From Azolla pinnata (lineage: Eukaryota > Streptophyta > Polypodiopsida > Salviniales > Salviniaceae), in the NCBI GenBank assembly GCA_037176905.1, contig JBBBWG010032496.1:11257-42027 (forward strand): a DNA stretch of 30,771 bases. The letters are read 5' to 3'. Each line of letters opens with the position of its first letter. Position 1 is the stretch's first letter. The translations under genes and the position numbers were made by a program. The notes below the pieces were generated by a model. The model was not told the origin of the DNA. It did not search any database and was given only the letters and a program-made list of their open reading frames with translations. Below are positions 1-11,477 of the stretch, one piece after another.

Positions 1-1329
1 TCGATTCATACACTGCCGATTAGCCATTGATTTTGTGTCTCCAAATGAATAATAACAAGCCCTTCTGGTGTTTGCCAAGAAAACCTCCATTCTGTTGACC
101 CGAAGATTGCTTCAGCTTTGGTTCAATTGCTCAAATGCATCAGACCAAGTCAACCCGTGTGACGGCTTGAACAAAAAATGAAAGAGATGATGATTCCATG
201 TTTCTTCAACAGCCACCATCAGCGTGCCAAAAACAAGGACATGTGCATTACCTTCAGATCTCACAGCTCAAAAAACTGAATCGGAGAAGCAAAGTCTTGG
301 CATACAAGTATTGTCATTCAGATGGCTTTCATGCATTATTAGGCACTCTACAACCATGAACATTTGAGTTACTTCCATATAAGATATAGTCGGGGGTTAC
401 CACCTTCCAAGTCGGTGAATAGAATAGTTTCTGATTCCACGGTCCACTTGGCTTTGGCTCAGTTTTGCACACCTTCACTTGGACAACACTTGGACAAGTG
501 TACTACATTCAAGAAAAGACCAGCTTATTCATAATACAGTACTATGAATGTATAACTGTATAAAATTATGGGTGAATGCAAACATCACCATTCTACGACA
601 TGCGCACAGGTTTCTGAAACCTGCACATTTTCCAGTACAATTTACCACAATAGCTAAAGCAAAATACAGCACAACATATAAATATTTCAATCATAGACCC
701 TCCAGCATCTACTTACTCCCCATATACATGCATCACAGTCAAATCAGAGGCAAAGGATCATAGGAGGCATGTAAATGTGATTTTCTTTACCATTTACCAA
801 TGAGCAACCAAGTTCACGATGACAACAATACATGCCTATTCTAGTATACAAGGAAAAATCCTGGATGGAATGGCTTTCACCAGGGAGATAGTATCTATCT
901 ATGCTGACCATGTACACACAGTTCATTACTACTTTACAAGGGTAAGAGAAAACAAGCCGAGAGACCTAAATTTAGTAGATCTCACTTCTCTTTCTCCCTC
1001 TCTGTCTCAAATGCTATACAGCTATTCGAGCATCAAGTAAGTTAGTCTGATGGCAACTCTCAGAGGATGGTTGCAACTGCGAGGTTAGGCCTGTGTGGGC
1101 AAGTCATGCAAAACTTGCCATAGATGACATTGTCCAATGATGAAGATAGCTTTTTCGACCATTCCTAGCAAAAATTCAGTAGAACATTTATCTCAAAAGC
1201 TTCAAAGATGTGTTGTCTCGATGATGATCAGGTACGCCACGTAGGACATAAACTTGAGTCTCAAAAGTATATTAATCTTGTAAAACAATAGATTTAGACA
1301 TGCACCTTCATCTAATTGCTGTCTTGACA
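1..1329. other. Intergenic and probable 3'UTR of the DnaJ gene
   Basis: No coding region is supported here; the open frames are short and have no recognisable content. The part just below 1330 is expected to be the 3'UTR of the minus-strand DnaJ gene, but I could not fix a polyadenylation site. The remainder is AT-rich single-copy-looking sequence without an obvious repeat. Confidence 0.6.
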
Positions 1330-3666
1330 CTAATTGAATCTTGCTGGATCTTGATCTATCAAATTAAAAGGAACTGCAGCTGGATCGAGCTCCCAACAAC
1401 CTTTTGGAATACCTGGAGCTTCATCCCCTTCGAGCTTGTAAGCAGGTACCTGGTGAGAAAATCTCTGCATTTCTGCAAAGGGTATGTCCAAAACCTTCTC
1501 ATGACAGAGTTGGAAAATGGTCTTAAAACCTTTCACTTTTTGGAGCTGCGCCACTGTAACCCCCGTTTCATCACTACAATCACTAACAACCTCTACCATG
1601 TGGTACTTTGAAGGTGTGTCTGTGATCTTCACCACACTCTGCCCTGGTTCCCAATCACTATATATACCCCAGACCTCACCTTTCTTTGGATAGATTTTGA
1701 CTATACCTTTGCTACCCTTTTCCCATTTCACTAGATGTGAGAATGAGTTCACACTATCCATAACCTGACTCGATGAAACTCTAAACTCTCCACATGTGAA
1801 TGAGAATCCCATATCTAGCAAATCATAAAGTTCTTCAGGTGGTTTCCGCAACTCAAACCATCCAATCAAAACTTTGAAGGGAGTTCGAGATCGCACTTCC
1901 CTAACCTTCACATAGTACTTGGGCATCCCATCCTTCTCATCATACAGAGCCCACACTTGGCCAACTTCCACATCCTTCTCTTCCCTGCCTTCATCAAAGT
2001 TATGGAAATCCGAATCTGGCACTGAGCAATATTCTGAAAGGTTGTCTTTTTTATCAGAACTATTTCTCTGTTCTTTCTTCACCACAGTCGAGGATTGATC
2101 CTTCTTCTCTTGCCCCAAAGCAGGCACCAAGTTTTTCTTTTCTTCCTTGTTAAACGGAGATGCAATCACATTGATCTTGCCAGCATTCATTTTTCCTGCT
2201 TGCAAGTTAAGTCGCATTCTTATAGTGTTCTTTGCCATATCTGCAAGCCTTTTGTTCATCATGTCAATATCTTTCAACCCACCCAGCTTCACATTTCCAG
2301 AATCCATTTCAACTCTTGATTTCTTGCCAGGGAACAAGTCTTGAAAATCTTCATCACTTCTACTTACACTGTAGCTAGCACTCCTCTTACATCCAGGAGG
2401 AAAAGCTTTTCCATTTTCACTGCTTGTTACTTTAGTTACACACTCATCCTCCTCATCTGTCTCACTACCACTTATATTTCTCGGCTTTTTGGACAGCTTG
2501 TTCACTTTAAAAGAAGAATGTTCCTTTCTGAGCATAGCTTTGACCAGCATTTCCTGTGCTCTTTCAGCAGCTTTGGCTTTCTTTGCCAGTTCTTTCTGAA
2601 TCTCACGAGCCCTCTGAAGCTCTTCTATCTTCCTGTACAGGTCCTTTTCAACCTCAGTTTTACCTCCAGAATACTCTCCCAATCCATAACCTGAATGACT
2701 AACATCAGATGCTACACTGCCATTTTTATGCCAAATATCTGAAGAAAACCCGACTGTAATGTCTGGATTCGGGACATAACCATGTATGCCTGCTGTTCCA
2801 CTATTAGTAAACGTACTAGCCATGCTGAAACCTGTTGTGCCATAATTTGTAGAAAAGTACGAATTACCAGATTGCCAAGACTGTGTACCTGGGATAGAAC
2901 TAGATAAGCCTCCATGAGGAGGCCATGCTTGTGTAACATTCACCTTCAGCACATTTGAGAGGTCTTTGGCAATGAAAGGCTTCCGACATTGGGGGCATAG
3001 CAAGTTCTGGTTTTCATACTTCCTGTAGTATTGATACCTCATTTGACATGATGTACAAGCAGTCCAGAACGTAAAAAGATGAACAGCTGCATGAACAGGA
3101 GTCGTCGGATTAGTCTGAGGAGGGTATTGATGGCTTACCTTGTTGATTTCATTGAAATTTATGTTTCCATCAGCATAACTTTTATGTTTCTGAGAAGGAA
3201 CTTGGTGAGAAGAGGCCTGAGATTGTTGCATATTTGTAGATCCCTGCGCAGACACATTACTGTGAATTCCCCTCTTTGTATCATATACCACACGCTTAAC
3301 CTTGTCAGAAAGCACTTGCAAAGCTTCTCCAATAAGCTTGAAGGCTGACTCAGCCCCAACCGATTTGTTCTTATCTGGATGAAGAAACAAAGCAAGCTTT
3401 CTGTACTGCTTCTTCACAGAAGCATTGTCAGCAGTGGGCTCAATTTGCAAGATACCGTACCAATCTTTTTCATCAGTGGATGTGAGCTTAGTCTGAGCTG
3501 CCAAGTGGACATCCAAGACCGCAATCATTTGTGCAATATTTTCCAAATCAGGGCAGAGTTGCTGAGCTTTGATTGCAAACTTTTTAGCTGAAACATAGTC
3601 TTTAGATGCGAATTTCTGTTCAGCCACAATCATCGCATGAATTGCTTCATCTCTGTTACACTCCAT
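1330..3666 (-). CDS. DnaJ (Hsp40) domain protein with DUF3444, 778 aa
   Basis: The protein is a J-domain co-chaperone of the plant-specific J-domain/DUF3444 family. By family knowledge it would stimulate the ATPase of an Hsp70; the job of DUF3444 is not known. Seen in the protein: an N-terminal helical segment (1-60), a J domain at about 67-131 with the essential HPD at 96-98, a CxxC...CxxC zinc-ribbon-like motif (C204, C207, C224, C227), a Gly/Ser/Thr-rich linker (250-335), a charged coiled coil (about 338-380), a basic stretch near 390-396 (KLSKKPR) that could be a nuclear localisation signal, and a C-terminal DUF3444 block at about 546-766 (VGQVWALYDEKDGMPKYY at the start, FSHLV and EVWGIY within). 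The coding region is a single exon, and the start agrees with family N-termini (MECNRDEA). Family members run about 650-1100 aa, so it looks complete. A 5'UTR intron is inferred upstream. Confidence 0.93.
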   Translation of the reverse strand: MECNRDEAIHAMIVAEQKFASKDYVSAKKFAIKAQQLCPDLENIAQMIAVLDVHLAAQTKLTSTDEKDWYGILQIEPTADNASVKKQYRKLALFLHPDKNKSVGAESAFKLIGEALQVLSDKVKRVVYDTKRGIHSNVSAQGSTNMQQSQASSHQVPSQKHKSYADGNINFNEINKVSHQYPPQTNPTTPVHAAVHLFTFWTACTSCQMRYQYYRKYENQNLLCPQCRKPFIAKDLSNVLKVNVTQAWPPHGGLSSSIPGTQSWQSGNSYFSTNYGTTGFSMASTFTNSGTAGIHGYVPNPDITVGFSSDIWHKNGSVASDVSHSGYGLGEYSGGKTEVEKDLYRKIEELQRAREIQKELAKKAKAAERAQEMLVKAMLRKEHSSFKVNKLSKKPRNISGSETDEEDECVTKVTSSENGKAFPPGCKRSASYSVSRSDEDFQDLFPGKKSRVEMDSGNVKLGGLKDIDMMNKRLADMAKNTIRMRLNLQAGKMNAGKINVIASPFNKEEKKNLVPALGQEKKDQSSTVVKKEQRNSSDKKDNLSEYCSVPDSDFHNFDEGREEKDVEVGQVWALYDEKDGMPKYYVKVREVRSRTPFKVLIGWFELRKPPEELYDLLDMGFSFTCGEFRVSSSQVMDSVNSFSHLVKWEKGSKGIVKIYPKKGEVWGIYSDWEPGQSVVKITDTPSKYHMVEVVSDCSDETGVTVAQLQKVKGFKTIFQLCHEKVLDIPFAEMQRFSHQVPAYKLEGDEAPGIPKGCWELDPAAVPFNLIDQDPARFN

Positions 3667-3679
3667 AGCATGACACCGT

Positions 3680-4737
3680 CTTGAAAGAAAAACACAAACC
3701 AGTAATATTCTTTCTTTCTGGCAAACTAGCTTACTTTCTTCAAATAAAAACCTGAACTAGCTCTGTTTCTTTGATCAAGAAACTTCCCAATCTTCCTTCA
3801 TGTTTCTTTCATCAAGAGTATAAAACTGCCTTTCCTTTCTATCCTGGATCAAACAGGCTTCAACAAGAGGCTAAGACTTTGAGCTGAAGTTCTTCCAACG
3901 ATAACCTCAACCTACCTTTTTTCTTCCACCAAAAACGTCAATCTAGCTTTCATGTCAACAAATTTGTTGAGCAGCTCCTTTCTTCTGACAGAAATGTTTC
4001 CATTGCGGGCTCCTTCTACTTGTATAAGAAACTAAGACCTTGACAAGCTTCCTTTTTTCTGTAAGGATCTCCACGCAATATTTCCTTTGCATAAGGATTT
4101 ATACATTGAGCTAGCTTCATTTCCAGCAGCGCCTCAAAATTTGCTAATTTTCCGCCTTCCAGCATAAACCTTAAGCTGGCTACTTCTTTCTGAAAGAGAC
4201 TTATGATTGAAACTGATTATATCTCAGCAAAAACGAGGACTTTAAACCAGCTTTCTTCCAAGAAAACCGTTGCTGTGATTTAACATTCTCCAAGAAGATT
4301 CTGGACTTTGGACAGCCATTCAGTCTCCAGGAAACTCACACTTCAAAGATACGTATCCTTCAGCACGAACCTTACACGATCTGTCAAGCGGAAGGTCAGA
4401 AAGGTGGAAATGGCCACATAGAGTTATGCTGGTGAAGCTGAACTCGTCCACCTGAGCCTTCCGAAGGAGGAAAGGAACCGATACCTTGGAAGCAAATAGA
4501 CAGATCTCAGATTCCACAGAAGAGGAACACACAAGGACACCGTTTCATGGGGTCTACGTGTGTAACGCGATCCTCTGTATGTGTATTCCCGAGCCTACGG
4601 TGAGCATTTCGCTACGACGGTGAAGGGCCTCGCGTTTGCAATGCAATGAGCGTGATTCAAAGCACAAAATGCGAAAGCGAGAAAGAGAGAGAGAGAGAGA
4701 GGGAGAAGGAGAGAAGAAGAAGAAGAAAGAGACTTAC
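3680..4737 (-). other. Probable 5'UTR intron of the DnaJ/DUF3444 gene
   Basis: On the minus strand a strong donor (CAAAG then GTAAGT, intron from 4737) and an acceptor (CTTTCAAG, intron end 3680) lie 13 bases upstream of the ATG at 3666. The 1058 bp between them are AT-rich and pyrimidine-rich and hold no convincing coding frame. A leader intron is common in plant genes of this family. A transcript would be needed to prove it. Confidence 0.55.
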
Positions 4738-4830
4738 CTTTGAAGGAGGAGCGGAGAAGACGACGAAGTCGACGGCGGGGAGAAACGGCGTTAGGGTTTC
4801 CGTTTAGGGTTTACAGGAGCACAATGGCTG
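4738..4830 (-). promoter_or_regulatory. Leader/promoter of the DnaJ gene with two telo-box motifs
   Basis: Reading the minus strand, two AAACCCTAA telo-boxes (plus-strand 4791-4799 and 4804-4812) sit 53-75 bases upstream of the proposed leader donor at 4738. Telo-boxes are known near the transcription start of many plant housekeeping and translation genes. Their exact position relative to the start site is unknown, so they may lie in the leader itself. Confidence 0.45.
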
Positions 4831-5001
4831 GCGAAGGCGGGAGCGCGAAGAGAAAAGCTCCGAGGAGGGAATCCGGAGGCGCAGGCCGTCGCTGGAATCT
4901 CACCGCTCGTCTGTTCGCTCGCTCGCTCGCTCGCTGTCTGTCGTCTGAGTTCCTCGCAGCAGAAAAAAGATTTCCTGCAGTCTTTTCTTTTGTTTTTGCG
5001 C

Positions 5002-5066
5002 TCTTCGTCGTCGTCGTCGTCGTCGTCTTCGTCTTCGTCTTCTTCTTCTTCTTCTTCTTCTTCTTC
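5002..5066. repeat. Trinucleotide microsatellite (GTC/CTT)n
   Basis: About 65 bases of GTC units pass into GTC/TTC mixtures and then pure CTT units. It lies upstream of the DnaJ gene leader. Poly-Lys/Thr or poly-Val/Phe open frames across it come from the repeat and are not genes. Confidence 0.9.
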
Positions 5067-5099
5067 GAAATGACGATGTTCTTTAGTTTAAGGGCCTGG

Positions 5100-7281
5100 T
5101 GTAAATGAACTTTAAAAAAAAAGGCCCCAAACCATAGAAAAGAAAAAAAAGGGAACTGATAATAATATTCATGATGATGGTGATGATGGTAAGCCCATGG
5201 GGTTAGACTTGAATTTGGGAAAGTGCCTTTTTTCTTCCGATCCACGGAAATATAGTTAAGAAGAGATTAACTGGGAGCTGATGGGAGCTGATGTGTGTGT
5301 ATCGAGAAATCTGATGGGAAGTGCCCGATGTCTGGAAATTTTCATAGACAAGATCAATTAGTATGCCCCCGAGGGGCCCTTGGATCAGTTAGTATGCGCC
5401 CCCCCCGCTAGAGATTTCGGATCGAGAAACGGTCTTAGATTTTTCCGTTTGTGGTTTCAGCATAAAATCTCGAAATCGAATGGAGATTTGATGTGAGAAA
5501 GAGACAAAGTAAAGAGCGAGAGTATGTTTGTAGAGATCTGATGAGTGTGTGCGTGCGTGCGTGTGTGTGTGTGTGTGTGTGTGTGATAAGAGAGAGCTGG
5601 AGTCGAAGGAATTAGCCGAAACAAGTGTAACCTGTTGGAAAGGTTGCTTGCTAACTGAAGACAACTATTAGGTTACGTGATGATATACAATGACAACTCT
5701 GGTGTTAGAAGTGATGGATTTTTCTTGTCTCCAACTTGCAAAAGTGGGAGAAAAAGTTCAGATTCAGATCCCCCCGTTGGGAACAAATGGGGAACTTATA
5801 TCATAAAAGACCAGGGTTTCTCCCTTTTCACACACAGCTACTCTCGCCCATATGTGCACACTCGGGCATCCATACAGTTGGTAGACAACAGGCTTTCATG
5901 AGAGTCCCCTTAGCATGTGCTAAGACAATAACTTTGTAAGTATCTCCATAGTTCCTCGGAGGTCACCAAACAACTCGGAAACAATTCACTTCATAGTATG
6001 TCCAATGGTCCAAGACCCCTTACTTCAAGACAAAGTATCCCTACCACTCGAACTATCAAGTCGAGCACAACCAACCCTTTCTTTTTGTAACGATTCTTGA
6101 GTTTTTTTCAAAAGAGAACAAAAGGAAATTTGAGGGAAGGGACGATAGCACATATATGCATTCCCGAGAAGCAAATTAATTAACACAAAATATGTAGATA
6201 AATGTTGAGTTGTATCTTAAGGGTAATACAAAGGTCCCTTATTGACATATTTTTTTAGAGCTTATGGGATGAGTTTTTAGATAAGTGATAAGGAACCTCA
6301 TATTGGTTTTTAATGGATACCATTGATTACTATTGTAGGTTTCTTTAGGTAAATTTGTTATTAAAAAAAGAGTAAGGCTTCTCTTGTTAGATGTTTTGGT
6401 AAATGATAAAGAAAAATTAAAGGAGAATAACAAACAAAAGGGTGGCAATTCAACTCAGTTCACTCATTTAAAAGCATGTTAACTAGAAAATATTATACTT
6501 AATTATCTACAAGTTTAACATTCCTTCAATAAGGCATCTATTCATTGAATTGACACTAAACAGTCAATTAATTATCATTTTGACTATGCATGCTCTTCTC
6601 CAAACGCTTCACCACAACTTTTGCTATCCTTTCCAATTGCCAAAACTAGCTTCCTCATTGAACAATGACCTCCTCATCAAGTTCCATGACAAGCATTATC
6701 GTTTGTAAATCCTCTATATCAAAGATGTCCTTGCCTCATCAATGTTCTCAACAAAGATGGAAAAAAAATTATTTATGGCCGTGTCTAGGAGAAAATACAT
6801 TGACAAGTCCAATTAATAATTTGAATGCATGTATAGTGTATGAGAATTGATTACATCAATTGCACACCAAACAATACTTTAGTAAGCATTAAATTGGTTT
6901 GAAGATCCAGACTTCTGGACATTCACTTTTCCATTCATTCCGTGTTTCTTTGCATTAGCAAGGACCAGCATTACTCTTTACTACTTCTAGTGATTCAATT
7001 CACTACCAAATGCAACACATTTACCTTCGAGAATGTACCTTCTGCTCATCTTATCGAGTAGCAAAGATTCTCTATCGAGCTTCATCTCGAAGACGAATCA
7101 AACAGGATTACAAACAAGCCTTTATGATGGCATGTAATCTCAGGCACAAAATGTGAACTTACTCTAAGCCTTGATAAACATGAGAAAAATTCTGAAATAA
7201 AAAAACATGGCTGAAAAAGCAATTTATATTTATGTATAAATCACACAGTCGCTTTAGCATGATTGTGTGTGCACACAGTTT
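5100..7281. other. Spacer between DnaJ 5' end and coatomer zeta 3' end; no gene seen
   Basis: About 2.2 kb of AT-rich sequence with only short open frames and no recognisable protein. It contains a (GT)n tract at 5544-5585. The last few hundred bases before 7282 should include the 3'UTR of the minus-strand coatomer zeta gene. Confidence 0.6.
5544..5585. repeat. (GT)n dinucleotide microsatellite with GCGT variants
   Basis: Roughly 42 bases of GT units with three GC-interrupted units at the left. It is in intergenic DNA. The Thr-His open frame on the opposite strand is only the translated repeat. Confidence 0.9.
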
Positions 7282-10200
7282 CTACTTGAGCAAGGATCTG
7301 GCCAAATGTTCCCTCGCAGTTGCCAGTGCTTGAGAGATAGTCTGCAAACAAAAATCCATTTATTTAATTAGCACAACAATTTAGAACTGCAAATCTACTT
7401 GGACAAAGTGTATTTTCTCATTCATCTCTGAGCAATGACATGGTGGATAAACCAAGAAGTAGAATGAACATCTTATCATGTTGCAATCATCAAATAGAAG
7501 TGACATGAAGATACTTCCACTGTTTTCTTTTCCTTTGGCCCTTTATTTTTTCCCAATTTGCATAAAAGCATCCAACAAATGATATTACTCAACAAAGCAG
7601 CATATGGTTGAGATCAACTAATTTGGCAATAGTGTACACGTACTTATACAGCAGAAATAGACATTCAAGCAATGATGCAACAAACCATGAAATAGAATGA
7701 GCGGGGGATAGGTATTAAATTTTCTTATTCATGATCAAATCACTGGCAACAGTATGCACATGCACAAATTAAACGAAATGCTTAAAAATGATGCAACAAA
7801 CCATGAAGTAGAATGTATGTCATCGTAAGTGTGTCGCTTTAATTATTTAATTTTCTTTTTCCTGTGTAAACCACTGTCAATGGTAGTGTACCTGCTCTGA
7901 TAACGGAACATCAGCATCAGCACCTCGCATAGCTACCTTGCCAGCTATTACACTAGCTTCAGTTTCCAAAATAATCCTGTATAGAGTGTGGGGACATTTG
8001 GGTAAGGAACAAGAATATGCTAGGTATTTTAAAAAAAATTCTGTAAATAAGGTGTTAAAAGTAAAGAATCAACGAACTTCAGCTCATATATCCACACGCA
8101 CTAGACAAAGCCAAAATTGTATGCATCCTGCTTTTTCTTTTGTAGGAAGAAAATTCTGTATTCCATTAATTAAGACCTTATATATATTTTTTCGAGATAT
8201 GCTTTTAAAAGCACACTAGTACATACAGCACAATAGGCAATATCCATGTAAAATTATAAAAATTATACTCTCTTTGTACATCAACAAAATGGGGGCGTGA
8301 GTGCCATAATTATAATTTTGAAGTCCTGCAGAGTTTTCACATTCTTCACAAATTTTTAGGTACTTCTTAACTAAAGATTTCTTAACTTTGAAGTTCAATG
8401 TCTCCAATGTTCTATAGAAGAACCTTTCCATGCTCATTTACTTCTTGAGAAATGCATTTCAAACTTGAGAGACAAATAGAAAATATTTTCCGAAATCATT
8501 GTAGGAAGCGATTTCCAACTCTCAGTGAGAGGAATACTAATATTTGATGAAAGGAAAAAAGATAGTGGGGATGGTATAACATCACGTCTGCGTCAATAAT
8601 CACCAGGGCAGTTTGAGAGTATTAGCAGACACTCAAAGAATGCTGTCACACAGACTTTCAGAGCTAAATGGAAGGCAGCTCTATCTTTTCAAATATCTTA
8701 CACCTGAATGGTTGTTCTTCCCCTTGAGAGAGTAAATCAAGGATGAGAAAGAAGTTTGTACGTTTGATATTGTAATTGTCATCATTCTTGTTATTATTAC
8801 TGATAGAAAACGAACCTCTTTTCTTGGAAAAAAGATCACCCCTGATTACCTTTATACAGAGGCAGGGGGTGAATATTACCGTTCCTTGAAAGAAATAACC
8901 ACATTATATTTCACTGGGCTTGGGCAGGTTAAACAGAAGGAAAAAAGCACAAAACTCTGTATTGTATCCAAGTCCAAAAACTTACCCTCCATCCACAATA
9001 TCATCGAGACACAAGAAGATGAGATCTAGGTTCTCTAGTACAGTTTTCTTGTCCACATTGTTCCTGAAACCGCATTAAAGAAATAATGAGCAGTGAATAG
9101 GCAAGTCCCAATCAGGAATTCAAAACTACAGAATAAATACACAATCAACCATACTAAATGTTAATATTAGTTTTGTGGATTGATGTACCTGAGTAGAAGA
9201 GAGACAGCATCAAAGAAACCCTGTAGTACTGTGGCCAATATAAGTTCATTCTCATCATCACTCGCAGTCACATAGAAATGGAGGTCAGATACGAACTTGT
9301 AAACAACAACGTATCCATCAAACAATCCTATCTCCGCTGTCAATATGAAGTAAAAGCATAAAAAACGGAATAAAAAAACTCTGTAATTGTTGCAATGAAG
9401 CAAAAAGCGCCACAATTATAAGCCTTAACAGGCACACCATTAGGCCAAAGTGTTTTCAAATTAAGTGTGTTCATATACAAGATATTCAGGAATGTTTCAA
9501 TCATCGGGAATGTTTCAACATTGAACATGTTGATATCAGGATTAACTCTGCAAGATGAAGTCTGATCTGTCCATTTGCAATCCAGTAATGTCTCCCAAAC
9601 AAAATCGAACACACACACTCACACTCACACACACGTATAGAGGTAATGCTCAACAGTATGTGAATATCAAATGCAGTGAAGTATGTTTCTCCCCATATAT
9701 TCCTGAACTTTCTAATTACTTAGTGATTAACAATCATCCAAACATCAGAACATCAAGTCCATACTTCACAATGCCATTCAGAAGATCCCAAAAAAATTTC
9801 CTGTGGCAATGCAAATACATGCATTGATCCTAAAGAGAATTTCGTGAAACTATGACCGATATAAGGAGTGTGTGGAAAGATTGAATACTCAGATCTTATC
9901 TGATTGAGCTCGAGTTCTTCATTCACTTTGTAGGACTGCTAAGGTGATAAATTTACATGTTTTGTGTGGAATCTTAAATCATGATGGCTTTGAGCAGATC
10001 CTGGCTTGAGATTCTTCTGTACAAGCTAGTTTTTTTATGCTCTTGATCACAGCATTACTTAAGAACTAGCAAATCTTGTCTTTTCTGTTCTTTGCAGTAC
10101 CTTATAGTGAAACTATAAATAGTGCCCCCAAAAATTGAATATCAAAATATAAGCCTAGGCTCTTCTGTGTCGCAATCCAGGGTATAATTTACTGAGAAAA

Positions 10201-11158
10201 ACAGACAGATCTAATTTTCTCGAATTCGCCTTACAGAATAAAGATTAACATAAGGATCTATACTTCTCACACAAGAATCGGGGGGATATTTAAAGGCTAG
10301 GTCTCACTGATGAGATGAAGTAGATTGAATAAATCTCGCCTCTTCAAATCAGAATCAATGGGATATGTAAGCCATAAACAGATCAAGCTTTTCCAGTATC
10401 AACATATATTGGAAGGCTGAAGAAGTAGCACATGGAACTCGCTTTCATCATCTCACCGTTGATTATATGAAGTTAACAACAATGTAGAGAACTTCTCATA
10501 CCAGCATTTTATGAGATGATGAAGAGCAAGAAGAGAACAATCCAGCCTTGGTATATCAGCAATTATCAGAGGAAGAATAGCAACAAAGGGACCTAGATCA
10601 TCTATGAATCTGGATTCTGGCTACTAACAGAAGGATCTTTACCGTCTTACGACACTATTGATAAGAATTTGATTGAGAGGGAAGGGAAATGGAAAGACAT
10701 TCTTACCTTCTGCCCGCGCGTTTGTGCGCTGAGTTTTGGAGAAGACGGATTTTTCAAAGGCGAGTTTAGCGGAGAGGTTGGGCCAGTCATCCGAGAAGTA
10801 CTTCACAGCTACGCGTTTACCTTCCGCATCCAGAAGCAACACGTTCTTGATCAACGGACATGAAAGCTGCACAAAAGAAAACCGAACGAGAGAGAGAGAG
10901 AGAGAGAGAAGAACCATCAGCTCAGGGAAACGGAAACGGACAGAGATGAGTTTAGGGCAAACCAAACAAGAAATGTAGCAGAAATCAATCTGGTCAAGGA
11001 GATGTCCGAGGAGGAGGCGGCGGATTCAGCTCAAGAAAACGGGCGGAGAATGTGCGTATGCAAGATCGGATTTCGCCAGAGCGGATCGGATCGGATCGGA
11101 TCGGAGCCGGAAAGAGCGAGCGAAAGAGAGGGGGGTAGGGTTAATGAGTTACCTCCAT
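7282..11158 (-). CDS. COPZ: Coatomer subunit zeta (zeta-COP), six exons, 178 aa
   Basis: Zeta-COP is the small subunit of the F-subcomplex of COPI, paired with gamma-COP, for Golgi-to-ER and intra-Golgi vesicle coats. It has a longin-like fold. I rebuilt the minus-strand exons 11158-11153, 10866-10707, 9336-9189, 9063-8986, 7976-7892 and 7341-7282. All junctions are GT/AG, phases agree and the total is 537 nt with stop. Exon 1 codes only Met-Glu (ATGGAG then GTAACT). Family-diagnostic blocks follow in order: [21 protein letters not shown] (residues 5-25) is split from the start by intron 1, then [67 protein letters not shown] and the C-terminal [13 protein letters not shown]. Length matches plant zeta-COP (about 177-181 aa), so the coding region is intact. 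Introns from 5' to 3' are 286, 1370, 125, 1009 and 550 bp. The leader upstream of the ATG is disrupted by an assembly gap. Confidence 0.95.
7671..7891. repeat. Local tandem duplication in coatomer zeta intron 5
   Basis: A 29-bp block around ATGATGCAACAAACCATGAA occurs at 7671-7699 and again, with one mismatch, at 7787-7815 (offset 116). Sequence beyond the blocks is also alike (a TTTAATTTTCTT-type stretch and a CACTGNCAA...GTGTAC stretch). The right copy ends at the real donor of exon 5, so the duplicated unit seems to include the 5' end of this intron. Confidence 0.6.
10889..10909. repeat. (GA)n microsatellite in coatomer zeta intron 1
   Basis: About 21 bases of GA units lie close to the intron 1 acceptor. 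On the gene's sense strand this is a CT tract and could serve as part of the polypyrimidine tract. Confidence 0.85.
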
Positions 11159-11408
11159 GGCAGCAGAAGGAGAAGTCGCCGACGCGGACCTTTCTGTCTG
11201 CAGGTTCTCGCCTTCTTCTTCTTCTTCTTCTNNNNNNNNNNNNNNNNNNNNNNNNNNNNNNNNNNNNNNNNNNNNNNNNNNNNNNNNNNNNNNNNNNNNN
11301 NNNNNNNNNNNNNNNNNNNNNNNNNNNNNNNCCATGGCAGCAGAAGGAGAAGTCGCCGACGCGGACCTTTCTGTCTGCAGGTTCTCGCCTTCTTCTTCTT
11401 CTTCTTCT
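11155..11408. other. Scaffold gap of exactly 100 N between two identical 77-bp flanks
   Basis: Positions 11232-11331 are 100 N, a conventional placeholder length. The 77 bases left of the gap (11155-11231) are repeated without a mismatch immediately right of it (11332-11408), and both end in or pass through a CTT microsatellite. The simplest reading is two contigs that overlap but were not merged, so the second copy and the gap are artefacts. The segment is the 5' leader and start-codon region of coatomer zeta. The right copy lacks the bases that follow ATGG on the minus strand, so only the left copy supplies the working start. Confidence 0.9.
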
Positions 11409-11477
11409 TCTTCTTCTGCTTCGTCTTCCTCTTCCTCCTTCTGTGCTGCTCGTCGTCGTCGTCGTCGTTCGTCTGCT

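Noticed and set aside
2095..3591. Plus-strand and alternative minus-strand frames inside the DnaJ gene
   Set aside because: Antisense or out-of-frame shadows of a protein with clear J-domain and DUF3444 content.
4740..5245. Frames of 122 and 144 codons around the DnaJ leader
   Set aside because: They are driven by GTC/CTT repeats and T-rich runs (poly-Val/Phe, poly-Lys/Thr). One overlaps the inferred leader of the DnaJ gene.
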